Origin: Cyclaneusma minus
Taxonomy: Eukaryota > Ascomycota > Leotiomycetes > Marthamycetales > Marthamycetaceae
Assembly: GCA_037179335.1 (NCBI GenBank)
Contig: JAKZHN010000007.1
Span: forward strand, 1,116,001-1,180,000
Length of the DNA: 64,000 bases
Direction of reading: 5' to 3'
Position 1 is the stretch's first letter. Each line of letters begins with the position of its first letter. The notes beneath the pieces were generated by a model. The model was not told the origin of the DNA. It saw only the letters and a program-made list of their open reading frames with translations, and ran no database searches. The translations under genes were made by a program, and so were the position numbers. Shown here in pieces: positions 22,819 to 34,749 of this stretch.

Positions 22819-25157
22819 ATGAATCCCGACCTGGGCATGTGGAGTGTGCGCCGGCCGAGAGAGGTGAGTGCCGGTCTTCTTGCGCCTTCCTGTCGCAAAC
22901 CTTCTGCGACTTCTGGATCCGGTAGCTGACAATTATGACGAAGACTCTCGCTGGAATCAACCACAATTCGAACATCCCGCAACCTGCCTCCGCTCTCAAG
23001 CGTTCCAGCTCCATAGGCGGCCTCAATAATGCCGCTGTGCCTTACCCCGTCACTCATAACCGCTCGGTCTCAGGTGGCAGGATGTCGCTCGCACCGCCCC
23101 GCCAAAACCAGCCGCTCTTCCCGAGATCCTCCTCGGGTACAAACCTCGCTGACATGGGCATGTCCTCGGTCAAGCGATCTTCTTTCCAAAACGCCGGTGG
23201 CCGAAAGAGCATAGCACCAACAGGCATGGGACGACCATCTGGCGACCTCACTGAGCGCAGGAGCAGTGTGGCGCATCGCTCGCGCCCTTCTTCCAACGGA
23301 CCCATGGGCGGTCACCAGAGCTTCTTCCAGCAGATCCCACAGCCGGCAGGCGTTCCACGCGACCCCAGGCCTCTGAAGGATCGCGCGTACCAGGCGAAGA
23401 TCGGACAGGAGCTCCTCGACTACCTTACCCAATACAACTTCGAGATGGACATGAAGCACACGCTTTCGCAGAACACTATCAAATCACCGACACAGAAGGA
23501 CTTCAACTACATGTTTCAGTGGCTGTATCACCGTATCGATCCCAGCTACCGCTTTCTCAAGAACATCGATGCAGAGGTCCCGCCAATCCTTAAGCAGCTA
23601 CGATATCCTTTTGAGAAGAGCATCACCAAGAGTCAGATTGCGGCTGTAGGAGGCCAAAATTGGGGAACGTTCTTGGGTATGCTCCACTGGATGATGCAGT
23701 TGGCACAGATGCTTGATGGGTACATCGGCGATCGCTATGACGATGCGTGCCTGGAGAGCGGGATTGATGTCAGCGGCCACAAGATCATCTTCGACTTTCT
23801 CAGCAGATCCTACCGGGACTGGCTGTCTATGGATGAGGATGCGGGTGACGAAGATCAGGACCGTGTACTGGCCCCTCACGTTGAGGCTATGGCGCAGGAG
23901 TTTCAACGATCCAACGCAAAGTACCTCGACGAATTGAAGATCCTCGATGCCGAAAACCAGCGCTTACGTCAAGAGGTCGAGGAGATCGAGAAGTCTACGC
24001 CCGATGTAGCGGTTCTCGACAAGCACTTCAAGATTATGGAGGACGATAGGAAGAAGTTCGAGGAGTACGATGCTCGAATGAACCAAAAGTCGGAGAAGTA
24101 CGAAGCACGAGTTCAGTTCTTGCAAGACGAGATCGAGAAGACTATGGCCGAACTCAAGGAAGCCGACGACGAGCGAAGAAAGTTGCAAAGGTCGTTGGAC
24201 GAGCAAGGCATCAGCATGCAGGATATTGATCGCATGAATGCTGAACGCGAGCGGCTTCAAAAGGGGCTCGAATCGACATCAGCTAGGCTGGAGGATGCAA
24301 AGAAGAAGGTTGCAGAGAAGGAGTACGAGGCCACAAGGAAGCTGGACGAGCTGGAGAGGATGGTGGAAAACTACAACAGCCTGGGTTACCAGATTGGAAT
24401 GATCCCATCCTCGGCGCCAAACGCGAAGGGCAAGGACTACGAATTGCGACTCAACATCAACGAGGGCCCCAACTTCTCTGGGTCCCAAATGGGCTCTTCT
24501 TCGCAGGGAGCCGACAGCGAAAGCGACAGGCTTTTGGCCGACCCAACTACGGGCTACTCTCCTGCACACATTCTCAACATTGATCTTCGTGGTCAAGCGA
24601 AGGGAAGCTTCGTGGCCCTACGCAAGGAAGTCTCAGAAAGGAGGAGTGCTGCAATGGAACAGTTGATGAAGGACCACGATCTCCTTGACGGCATCAAAGA
24701 AGCCATCGAGGATAAGAGGAGTGAGTGTGAGGCTTTGGAACACCGAGTTAGGGCCGCACAGGAAGAATTCGAGAAGACGAAGGAGGTTACGCAGACCCAA
24801 AAGACTGCCTCCGACACGCAGATCGAAAAGATGGAAAAGGAGTTGGCCAAGATGCGATCCAATCTTTCCGAATCTGTCCAGCTGATGGAGCAACGCGAGA
24901 TGAACACCAACATCGAGTAAGTTTATGCTGGCCCCCTATAGGTAGAAATGTGCTAATCAGACCCCAGGTATGAGCAACTGACACTGCGAGCCAATGCGCT
25001 GCGAGAGGAGCTGCACACGGAAGTTGAGAAGATGCTCAACGACGTGATCAAGTTCAAGCTGCACATCTCGGAGAATCTCGAAGAGTTTGAGAACTTTATT
25101 GTGGGAGAAGTGGAGGCCGAGGCTCGCTCTCCCGAGAGAGAGGCGCAGGAGGACTAA
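22819..25157 (+). CDS. NDC80: Kinetochore protein NDC80/HEC1
   Basis: Proposed CDS join(22819..22863, 22944..24916, 24968..25157), 735 residues. Ndc80 with Nuf2, Spc24 and Spc25 links kinetochores to microtubules. The first exon encodes MNPDLGMWSVRRPRE and joins to TLAGINHNSNIPQPASA, the usual fungal N-terminus. A CTGAC branch site lies 13-18 bases before the AAG acceptor at 22943. A model starting at the internal Met at 22935 would lose this. The calponin-homology region follows (RPLKDRAYQAKIGQELLDYL, DFNYMFQWLYHRIDPSYRF, GGQNWGTFLGMLHWMMQLAQ). From about residue 330 it is coiled coil to the C-terminal EVEKMLNDVIKFKLHISENL. The 51-nt last intron is standard. Confidence 0.93.
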
Positions 25158-26144
25158 GGATGTTTGATGATTTCGAAGAGCTCATGGGCAGGTCGGAATG
25201 TTGACGAAGCATGCAAGGCGTTGGGCGTTTGGTGAAGGCTGCGGTTCTTTTCCAAGTTCTCAGGGCTCATTCTGTATAGGCTGCGTGTTTTCTGTACATC
25301 TTGATACCAGTGGCAGTGGAATGCAAGGCGAGGAGAGTGCTGGTGGGTTTTAACGAATTTTATAAAGCTTTCTGTGTAACGATCATGATGCTTGGTGCCG
25401 TAGATGCTTGGAAAGTAAGCTAGCGACTTGGTAGTTTGTAACTGCTGTCGGCATTCCTTGTTCTTTAGATGACGGCTTTGATAATTCGAGGCATATGAAA
25501 ATCATGGGAGAGCGGGGGCGACGAGGAGATCCTCGAGCGAATACTCGTGAGTGGCTAGCAAGCCGTTGATCCTGGTCCTTGTGCTAGAGCAAGAACATAA
25601 GAAGACAGGATGCGGGGGAATGGGATGCAGAAGCTGTCTAATTTGGTTAGTCTGTACTCGGTGTTTGACGCCGCCTGTTACGGTAGACACCAAGTGACGA
25701 ATTTCGAGACTTTTATCGGCTTTGATCATTGAAGCAATGTATGTATTTGCCATCAAGCCATTACCCTGAAGGATCGTGTACCCTCGTACCGTCCCGCACG
25801 CATACATTGAAGCTCGGACCAATTTCAAGTTCTTGACTTTAAGCTAAGCCCAAGCGGGACTGTCGCCAATCGTCCTCAACACCATCGCTCTCTGCCTCCA
25901 CCACCATTATCTTCTTGAGCGCACCGCACCGCGGCATCACTACTGCACGTCCTTACCCAAGCAACGGCCACTCCACGCCGCTTAGGGACCCTTTGGCGAC
26001 CGTGACGCCTCGCTAAACTCTTGCTAGGCAGTATTCGCTAGCTGTCGGGACGCGCTAGCTTCACCTCGCCGCCATCTCAATTCCCCTCTTAAGAAGCCCA
26101 CTGCCGTCGCGCAACTTGCTCCACCTCCAGACTTCAACGCCAAC
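25158..26144. other. Intergenic, NDC80 3' flank and SR-gene promoter/leader
   Basis: The last 250 bases before 26145 are C-rich and CT-rich, as in the leader of a highly expressed gene. The minus-strand frame at 25502-25828 has no family signal. Confidence 0.45.
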
Positions 26145-27851
26145 ATGACGACCGAGGTGTCCTCCACCAGGTTGTACCTGGGCAATCTGCCTCGCAATGG
26201 TGAGTCGCCGCGCTCATGCCAGCACTCGCCACAAGAACAGCGTCAAACTGGCCTTGCGCCAACTGGCGTGCGCAAATGGTACTGCAAACCATTTGAGCAT
26301 CACTGACTGTGTCGCAGCTACCAAGGCAGATGTCGAGGCTCACTTCAACACCCATGGCACCGGCGAGATCACCGAGATCAAGTTGATGAATGGTTTCGGC
26401 TTCATCGAGTACAAGGATGCTATGGATGCTCGCGATGTTGTTCCTGGTAGGTTCCCCGGCAGCCCTCTCTTGCTGTGAGATACAAATGGCTAACCTCGGC
26501 CTCCAGCTTTCCGTACGTACCTGGCCATGGAGACCACTCCGACGTCGACATTAACATGACCACAGATGGATCCGAATTCATGGGCGAGCGTCTGACTGTC
26601 CAGTTTGCACGTGGCTCTCGCACCCGCGAGAACTACAATGGCCCCGAACGAACTGCTCCCCGTCCCAGACGTACTCCGCACCGAATGCAGATCTCTGGCC
26701 TTCCAGGAGATACCAGCTGGCAGGTCTGTCTCCCCCGTTCCTTCCCTTGGATGCTTGGATCTCAACCCATGCTATTTGGATTCTGAGCCTTCTTCTATTT
26801 GGACTTGTCTGCTGCCCCTTGACGATCGCGGCGTACTGTGGGCTGTAGTCCAGACTGCTTCTCAGCATTTGTGAGGCCCTGCAGCTGTCTCGTTTCATAA
26901 TGGCCGATTCTGTTGCTGGACTCGTCGACTTCCGTATGACCGGCCTTCCTTGCCCTGCCATGTCTTGCCCTGCCCTGAATTTCTTTCGCTCTGTCGTTCG
27001 ATGCCAACCAGCTTGCTCAGAGGTTCGGCTTGTCCAAAATGGCGCCAACAGCTGGATCGCACTGTGTACTTCTGTTTCAATGTCTGGACTGCCGGCTGTT
27101 GCTTGGAGAGCCGTGGCCATTCCCTGGTACCACAACTTTGACCTGGACCTCGACTTACATGGATCTGGCTTTTTAGGACCTGAAAGATTTCGCCCGCCAA
27201 TCCAGCCTGGACGTTGTCTACTCCGAGACTGGTCGTGACCGCGATGGCAAAGGGTAAGTCGCGCCTCGATCCATCGCATTTTCAATGCTAAAGGACCCTT
27301 GCAGAAGTTTCGTCGAGTTCGAAACGGCAGCTGATCTGAGAACCGCCGTCGAAAAGCTCGACGGTCGCGAGTTCAAAGGCGTCAGAGTGACCTGTACTCC
27401 TGACGTAAGTTCTCTACTGTCATTCTCTGCATGCACATATCTAAAAGGTGCCTAGACTCAACCCGAAACTCCTCGAGACCGCGGTCGTTCCAGGTCCCCT
27501 GGCCGTCGCTACCCCGTCGACGACTATGATCGTCGCGGTCCTCCACGCGGCTACAGCCCCCCGCGCCGAGACGGTTATCGCGAGAGATCCCCACCGCGTC
27601 GTGACTACTACGAGGATCGCCCGCGATACCGATCCCCGCCTCGTCGCCCTCCCCCTGTCGAGGACTACCCGCCTCCTCGCCGTGGCTACGTCGAGGACCC
27701 CTATCGCCGCGACTATCCCCCACCACCTGATCCGTACCTGAACGGCAGGGCTCCGCCTCGAGACTACCCTCCTCCCCCTCCTCCCAGGGACTACCCACCC
27801 CGAGACGCTGGTTATGCTCCTCGCGACTATGATCGCGGACGCTACTGGTGA
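26145..27851 (+). CDS. SR-type RNA-binding protein (Srp2-like), two RRMs and an RS/RY-rich tail
   Basis: Proposed CDS join(26145..26199, 26318..26446, 26507..26512, 26566..26723, 27177..27253, 27305..27404, 27456..27851), 306 residues. RRM1: STRLYLGNLPRN, ITEIKLMNGFGFIEY and DARDVVPAFHGSEFMGERL. RRM2: HRMQISGLPGDTSWQDLKDF, the SWQDLKD signature of SR proteins, then SFVEFETAADLRTAVEKL. The tail is RS, RRD and PPPRDY rich, suited to phosphorylation by SR kinases. It most resembles S. pombe Srp2, a splicing and mRNA-export factor. A 6-nt exon (26507-26512) supplies AF plus the first base of His. The 453-nt fourth intron is by far the longest here after element insertions. Six introns are unusual density for this window. 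Confidence 0.85.
26507..26512 (+). other. 6-nt microexon of the SR-type gene
   Basis: CTTTCC between acceptor CTCCAG and donor GTACGT. It encodes Ala-Phe and the first base of His. Without it the frame is kept, but the Phe that aligns with DFQG in S. pombe Srp2, as I recall that sequence, is lost. Confidence 0.65.
26724..27176 (+). other. Long 453-nt intron in the SR-type gene
   Basis: Donor CAG|GTCTGT and acceptor TTTTTAG|GAC. The interior is pyrimidine-rich (TTGCCCTGCC repeats near 26950-26985) and contains several possible splice sites. Neighbouring introns of this gene are 51-118 nt. Confidence 0.65.
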
Positions 27852-28726
27852 ATAATTTCTTTTTCTTGGACCGATTGACGTCAAGCTAGCCTCGTTCGTG
27901 TGGCAGCAGCTTACTTTTTCAGATTGTATTTCAATCCATCTCTTGCGCCCTAACGGCGCTAACCTCCAGACCCGGGAACACAAAGTAGCCTTCCACGTAA
28001 CGTAGGTTGGGAAGCATCTAAAACGACAATGTTGCTGCCGGGAACTTGGATCTCTTTGAGCCTGGGAGAATGGAATACTTCTCGGTCTTGAACACGTGCC
28101 GGACCAAAAGCGGGAAATTCGTCTTGCAGGGCGCATGGGATTCTGCTCGGGTGTAACTAAATACGCTTTCGCAGCATCTCGGGTTTGATTCGGCGTCGGC
28201 GCCAGCGGGGGTCACTTGACTCACATAGTTCACAATTGATTCTGATCAAAACTTGTCCCTTTTTGTGACTGGTACCTTGCTACATGCATTGAAGTTTTCC
28301 AAGGTGAAGTGTAGCGTAGGGAGGAATAGGGACCGGTACACGATTTTCACTACGTCGACTGTTGAAACCTTAGGGAACCTCGAATGAGAGCCGTTGATGG
28401 TATGTGACCACTAGTCCTCCTTGGGGAACTCACGACGAGAAACAGAAGCTAGGCCGATCTCAAGTTTTTGGGATCAATAATGACTGGATGGAGTGAACGG
28501 TGCTAAGGTACATCAATATCTATGTAGGAGCGTGCACGGGGTAAAGTACTGAGGTCATAGCTTCCCCTCGCTCGGCCCCACAAGAGCTTCCCCGGACACC
28601 ATCATAGTATACAGCCTCCCAAAAATCGTGTCTCTGTGGTGCTTAATAATTGACTTTATGAGATCATACATATATATGAGAAGCCGTCTTTGTCTCACCA
28701 CATTCCGAACCTCCTCCTCGGACTAG
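27852..28726. other. Intergenic, SR gene 3' flank and GST promoter
   Basis: No gene recognised. A short AT-rich ATATATATGAG run lies about 50 bases before the GST start and may be core promoter. Confidence 0.45.
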
Positions 28727-29873
28727 ATGTTTCGAACACCCGTCACTGCTTCTCTTCAACGACTTTCCCAACTGGGTAGACAGATACAGAGACCTGGAAT
28801 ATCAACAGCTTTTGCCAGCTCTAATACTGCCTTGCTTACTGGAAGACGCAATATGTCGAGTGGAAACGATTCTCAGAAGCCCTCGGGCTTGATTGCGAAG
28901 GAGGGCATTGAGCTCTTGACCTGGTGAGTCCTTGCAATTCTCTCATGTCTGATTACTACAGTCTCACACATCGAATCATCGATCCACACTTTCGACTCTC
29001 AAGTAATGCTTCCATACTAACTTCTCTCAGGGGCACTCCCAACGGCCACAAAGTCTCCATCCTCCTCGAAGAATTAAAGGCCGCTTATGACAAGTCCTAC
29101 ACCGTCCAAGGCATTGACATAACTACCAACGTACAGAAAGAGCCTTGGTTCACCAAGTACTGTCCCAACGGTCGTATCCCCGTCATCGTTGACCATGATC
29201 GCGGCGACTTCGCCGTTTTTGAGGGCGCCGCTATCCTCACCTACCTTACACGCCATTACGACCCCAAAAAGCAGTTCACATTCGATATCGGAAATGAAGA
29301 GAAGATGTATAGTGAAATGGAGCAATGGATTGCATTTCAACATGGCGGAGTCGGTAGGGAAACGTTTTCTTATAGCTTTTCAAGATCCTAGCTAGCCATG
29401 TCATACACGAATATTCAAACTGACATCTTCAAGGTCCCATGCAAGGCCAAGCAAACCATTTCTACCGTCTAGCCAAAGAACGAATTCCCTACCCGACGCA
29501 GCGCTACATCGGAGAGACCGAACGCCTTTACGGTGTTCTAGACAAGCGACTCGAAGGCCGCGAATACCTCGTGGGCGAAGGCAAGGGCAAGTACAGCATA
29601 GCAGACATTGCCAATTTCTCGTGGGTCAATGTCAGCTTGTTTGCTGGCGTCGACCTCGCCCAGTTCAAGAACTTGCAGGCGTGGCAAAAGCGCATTGACG
29701 CGAGACCCGCTGTCAAGGCTGGAACCAATGTGCCTAAGGAGAGTCAGCTGGTGAATGCGAAGTATGCTGAGGCATTGGAGTCGGATAAGGAGAAAAAGGA
29801 GAAGGAGGAGGGACTGCGGAAGTTGAGGGATGAGGCGAAGAAGCAGTATGACTACAAGTATTCCTCGCCGTAA
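28727..29873 (+). CDS. Glutathione S-transferase, Ure2/GST-like, with possible mitochondrial leader
   Basis: Proposed CDS join(28727..28923, 29031..29353, 29434..29873), 319 residues. The thioredoxin-fold domain includes GTPNGHKVSILLEEL, NGRIPVIVD and FEGAAILTYLTRHYD, as in the Ure2-like GST group; the helical C-terminal domain includes EYLVGEGKGKYSIADIANFSW. It probably conjugates glutathione to electrophiles or acts on peroxides. The first 42 residues are Arg/Ser-rich without acids (MFRTPVTASLQRLSQLGRQI and on), like a mitochondrial presequence. A second Met at 28853 (MSSGNDSQKPSG) would give a cytosolic form of 277 residues. The tail is a charged helix (SDKEKKEKEEGLRKLRDEAK). Introns are 107 and 80 nt. 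Confidence 0.88.
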
Positions 29874-30059
29874 GGAGTGCGAGTAATATAGCTTCTTAGG
29901 CTTGAGATACAAAATGAAGATCTTCGATGAGTTGAGCCGAAGCTGTTAACATTCTTTGATTGCTTGGTATTTCGCTGCTCAGGCCTATTGAGTGCTAGTA
30001 ATTTGATAGGGGTCGCCATGAGTGTCAAGCCAGGGGCTACTTACCTCGAATGATTTATG

Positions 30060-30550
30060 AGTATTCGAAATTCTTTCGATCACTTGGGAGACATGTCCTG
30101 GTGACTCGGGATTTTTTTTTTCGAATGCTCGGTTTTCTCTCGATTTTGAATTTCAATTACTTGGAAGATCTTATTAGTGGGAGATACCAGGTATCTCCCC
30201 ATTAATTTCATCTTTTCCGAGTTCCCCTGATTCCTTGGACAGCTCTCAATCTGCAATCACTCTGATCGTTCCCAATTACTCGGATCGTTACCAATTATTT
30301 GAAATACCCCGGATTACTTAGAGAGCTTTTAGGTAGTGCAATCAACTTCAATTACCTGGAATTCCCCTGATTACTTGGAGAGCTTTTAGTTATTGTTATC
30401 GTTCCCAATTACTAGAAGCTCCCCTTAGTCTCCTAAATTATTAGATACTTGGAGAGTTCTCAGCTCCTGTGATCGCTCCCATTTGCTAGGAACTCCCCTG
30501 ATTACTTAGAGAGTTCTCAATTACTTTGACCTTGTCCAGTTACTTGGAGC
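30060..30550. repeat. Degenerate ~20-bp repeat cluster (TTCCCAATTACTTGGA type)
   Basis: Many variants of CCCAATTACTTGGA and CCCTGATTACTTGGAGAG recur about every 19-21 bases or a multiple of this. The motif is the reverse complement of the AAGTAATTGGGAATATTCC-type unit in the clusters at 51060, 52640, 61025 and 62555. No matching terminal inverted repeats were found here, so this may be an older or truncated copy. Confidence 0.6.
30179..30199. repeat. Perfect 10-bp inverted repeat with one-base loop
   Basis: GGGAGATACC, then A, then GGTATCTCCC, inside the degenerate repeat block. It can form a hairpin or cruciform and may be an element-internal structure. Confidence 0.7.
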
Positions 30551-31028
30551 TTTCCTCTAGTGTCTGCCCAGATTAGCCAGTGATCAGTGAACCAGTAAGA
30601 GCAATCATGGCTTTGTCAGACACAAATTTAAGTTCCGATATTCGAAAATCGATAGCAGTACAAGAGCCACGAGATGTGGCAGATTGACCCAACGCAAGTC
30701 GAGCACTTGCAAAACTGTGCATCTTCACTTTTGAGACTTAATGAAAGGCATACGAATACTCAAACCGAGCATGCGCGGTCATGGATGTATGTTTGATGCT
30801 ACATGTATCTGACCGACCAAACTCCACAGTGCAAGCTCTCTCCTATGCTGGTTACGCCTCCTTTCCAAACGCCATCGCTAAGACACAATAATTGCTTGAC
30901 AACGCTAAGCGCGAGGAACTGTATTAAACAACACATCGATAATCTCATCCAGGAAGGTGAACGTCAGGTGAGCACTATAAGCAAAGTCAGCATACCATGA
31001 AAAACATCTCGGACATAACTGAGGGAAC

Positions 31029-34000
31029 TCACTTCAGCCTTGGGTTATTAAAGGTGGCAAAGATCCTTCTACTAGCAGACTGTGCATTCACCCTCCCAAC
31101 GACACTCCCAGCAAGATCCGGAATCAGGGTAGCAAGCATCAGACTGGCCTCCGTCCTGCTATTGGCCTTCTCGCTGGCCGTTCGCACCTTGCGGTCGCGG
31201 TTCAGCTGGCCACCGGGCCACATTATGTCCTTAATGAGGCCCACGTAGCGAACTACAGACTCTTCTTGCAATAGCGCTTTGACATTATCGCGTACTTTCC
31301 GCTCAATGGTGCCGCCTAGGAGCTGGTGGAGGACGACGACGACAGCGCGGCCTCGTAGCCAGTTGTTGCCACGGTTCAGTTCGAACACCTCGAGGAAGAT
31401 GTCACAGATGGGCTTAACGAAAGGCTCGAGTTCACGGTCTTCGAAGGCGTTTAGTTCGGCCTCGGCTTCGGCTGCCGTTAAGGGATCCTCGATGATAGTT
31501 GAGGGCATCGTGGAGAGCTGATTTGTAGCGGCAGACAACAGGTTTTGACCGGTCACAGACAGTTGGTCGAGAATGGGAATATTGCCCATGAGATCTTCCA
31601 TGCCGTCTGTCACAGAATTGTAGAATCGTGTCATCATATCTTGCTTGTCTCCCTCCAGGTTTCCTTCTTCATTGGGGGCTATGACGCTTTGCGAGAGAAA
31701 GGCTCGGAGCTCACGGCTGCGACAAACATCGGGGAGGAGCAGCAGTTCGTGAAGATACTTCTCCAATGCCACGCGACGCTTGTGGAGGAAGTCTCTCTGG
31801 AGTTTCATGACCATGCGCCGACGGGGGAAGTCCAGGCCTCGAACAGACCTGTATTTGTCCCTCAGTCGTTGATGGAGGTTGTGGAATTCACTGTAACGTC
31901 TAGTGATGGTCCATGTAGCTGCTGGCATCTGCTCTCCTGCCTGGCGCTGCACCTCAATAATATAGATGGCATATTCTGTGCCATCATTTTCCCTGCCAAC
32001 CATGATTGACTTGATCTTGACAGTCGATCGTCGGTAGAGGCTGCTATCACTCTCTTGGACAACGTATTGCTGCCGTTGAAGCTCCTTGCGGCGGATCTCT
32101 CTCTGCAGGCTGGCTTTGGATTTCCGCAGAATCCTAAGTTCTGCAGTATTGTTCGTAAGCTCGGCTTTTCTGGTCAGCGAGTCAATGACCGCATCTTGAG
32201 CTAGCATTCTGTCGATATCCACAGTCAAGGCTGTGATAGCTTCTGCTAGACCTAGATCGCCTGGGGCGGCTTCGTGAACCTCCTCTTCAATGTCCTTGTG
32301 AATGTCATCTTCAGGATCATCATGCTCGTCGGACAAGAATTTCTCTTCGTCCCCGAATAGATCATTGTCATTGAATACCCCTATTCTGGATGAAGGATTG
32401 ACCAGTCCTAGCGAGGCTATACTTGGCTTCTCCAGAGACACTGCGCTTGATCTTTCCACTTCTTTTGCCCCAGATCCAGATCGCGGAATGTCAAAGGAGC
32501 TCCTATTCGAGTCGTTTTCGTGTTTACCAAACATGGGATTTGGGGAGCCGTTTTCACCAAATAACGAGCCGCGCAAGCCGTCAACGTTGGGCCTATCTTC
32601 CATGATATTGTTCAGTGCGGCCTCCATGGCTTCGACCACTCCTTTATCGGGAGTAAGATCATCATGTGCCTCACCATCCTGGTCTACACTGTAGATTGAG
32701 CCATTCAGGGGCTCGTTGTCAATGTCCTCATCAAATAATGGGTTTGATCCTTCGTCATCAAACGATCGTCTCGAGTGAGTAGAATCGCTACCCACCCGAA
32801 TGTGTGACGATATGTCACTAGAAGAGGCAGCAGAACGTCGCAAGTCAGGTCTCATCCTGCCTGCTAGCTTGGACGGTACACGGGAGACCGGTCCCGTTCT
32901 TACAGCTGGTACCTGAGACGTCGTACGAACGGGAACCATGGGTTTAGCAGAAACCGGGAACGTATTGGAAGAACCGAGGATTGCAGCACTATTCGATGTT
33001 TCTTGGGATGTCAAGCATTTGTACCACAGGTCTGATCTTTTGAAGTTGGGATAGTGCAGCGCTTGCATTTCCTCCAAGATAGCAGTTTGAGCTTGAAGAG
33101 TAGCTCTTCGAGCCTTGTAATACTGGAGAGGTGTAGCATGTTTTCCGGCTTTCAGAAATTCTCTCACAGCCTGCTTAGATTGCTCGGGGACCTTGAGTTC
33201 TGGCTTCATCAAGTAGGCCTCGAATATTTGAGCTAAATCTGTTCGGTCAGACTCCGACCAAGGGGGCAGATTTGCCGGAGGCGCATCCTCCGCCACGTCA
33301 TCTTCAAGAGGATTGCGAAATCCATCGACAACAATCCAGAACTGCACCAGAGGCATCAGATGCTGCCTGTCCATGTATTCCATGAAATACGACAAACCTG
33401 ATGTGTCACGCAGCAAGTCGACAAGGCGAGCATTTTCAAGCCTTGAGCTACCGAGGTCCATCGAGGTGCCCATATGTACAGGAGGTCCATAATGTTGGCC
33501 GCCAGCTGCAAGTTGATTGACTCTTTGGTCTAGTATCCGCTTGCCAATCTCTAAACGTCGCAGGTATATAGGATCATGGGTCTCTTCGCTGGCGTCCTTT
33601 TTCAGTTGGCTTGATACCTCGCTTCGGAATCTTCGAGCATCAGACAGGTTATTGACCTTCCGAATGCCCCGTATGAACTTCTCGAATCGGCGTTCATTGT
33701 CGTGAGGCGCGATCCGAGGGAATGATACGTTTCTCTTCGACTTTGGAGCTGGAGAGGCATGCTCGTCAAGCGCAGCACGAAGCTTCCGGACAGTGGAACG
33801 GTCTTGCAACATAGTACGGCCCTTGGCATAGATCAGCATCGGTCACGACACTCGCACTAGATATACGCACATAGCCTTCCATGATCTGATTCCAAGTATC
33901 TGGATCTGACATGGTCTGCATGACAGGAAACAGCACCGCACATGCCAATAGCTCCTTGACTAGCACAGCAACAGACCGACTCCCAGTGGCGCTCTCTGGC

Positions 34001-34749
34001 AGCAACCGGGGCAGCAGCCCCTTCACCGTATTCCGTAAATATTCTTGCTGTACCAGTTTCAAGTCCGAGTAGGACAAAGATGCTGCAGGGTGTAGTTTCC
34101 CATCCTTGTATCGCCGTGCTATAGCTAGATCTAACTCTTCGGACTCGGTGACATTGCGGTTGAGATGTTTCCCTCTGATGGCGCGTTCCGCATCGTAGAA
34201 GTCCTTGATATGCGCCGTCAAGAGGGGCACGAAGCGAGTCGTCACCACCTCGACAATGTCCAGAGCCAGCACCCTGTCGCGAAGATTGGCTAGGGCGATC
34301 CGCACGACTTTGTCGACTTCGTTGGGAAAGGCCGGGTTCTTGCTGATGTTCGAATACCACGAGTTGACGAAGTCGCGAATGATCAGCTCCAGAAGCTCGT
34401 CCAGGGCGTCCGATACGATGAACGATTCGGCATAGAGGGGCTGTTTCTTGTGTCTCTGACGGCTTCGCAGCGCGACAACCTCGGCGGCCCACTCCTTGGA
34501 TGCCAGGAAGGCAGGTCCTTTTGGACGGCGCGTCGCGTGCCTCTGGCCATATCCCGAGCCCCTCGAGGTCAGAAGGAGGACTGCAAGCAACGCTGCGACC
34601 GGGATGAGCAGGCCAGCGATGAAAGCATAGGCCAGCCAGCGCAGAGTCGGCAAGCGCTCAACGGCATAGGTCCAGGCGATGATAGAGGCGAGTCCTGCTA
34701 GAATTCCATCTCGAGTCGAAATGCCCATGATATTGGAGGTGTTGTCCAC
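31029..34749 (-). CDS. MDM1: MDM1-like sorting nexin (TM, PXA, RGS, PX, nexin C)
   Basis: Proposed CDS complement(join(31029..33821, 33871..34749)), 1223 residues. The N-terminus has two hydrophobic stretches (residues about 15-60) that anchor the protein, then a PXA domain (ESFIVSDALDELLELIIRDF, NLRDRVLALDIVEVV). After the 49-nt intron the GRTMLQDRSTVRKLRAALDE joint is typical. An RGS-like fold follows (about 415-560; LSYFMEYMDRQHLMPLVQFW), then an acidic linker and a coiled coil. Near 900-1020 lies a PX domain (RRYSEFHNLHQRLRDKY, LDFPRR), and at the end a nexin C domain (LELNRGNNWLRGRAVVVVL-like). Yeast Mdm1 and animal SNX13/14/25 tether ER to vacuole/endosome and act in lipid droplet biology. 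Met 34728 is an alternative start. Confidence 0.92.

Larger units (their letters stand above)
29874..31028. other. Convergent intergenic region carrying a degenerate repeat cluster
   Basis: Lies between the GST and MDM1 stops. About half of it is the AT-rich degenerate repeat block at 30060-30550. The rest shows nothing recognisable. Confidence 0.55.

Noticed and set aside
27382..28136. Long minus-strand Arg-rich frames over the SR-gene tail
   Set aside because: Reverse shadows of the RS/RY-rich codons of the SR-type protein.
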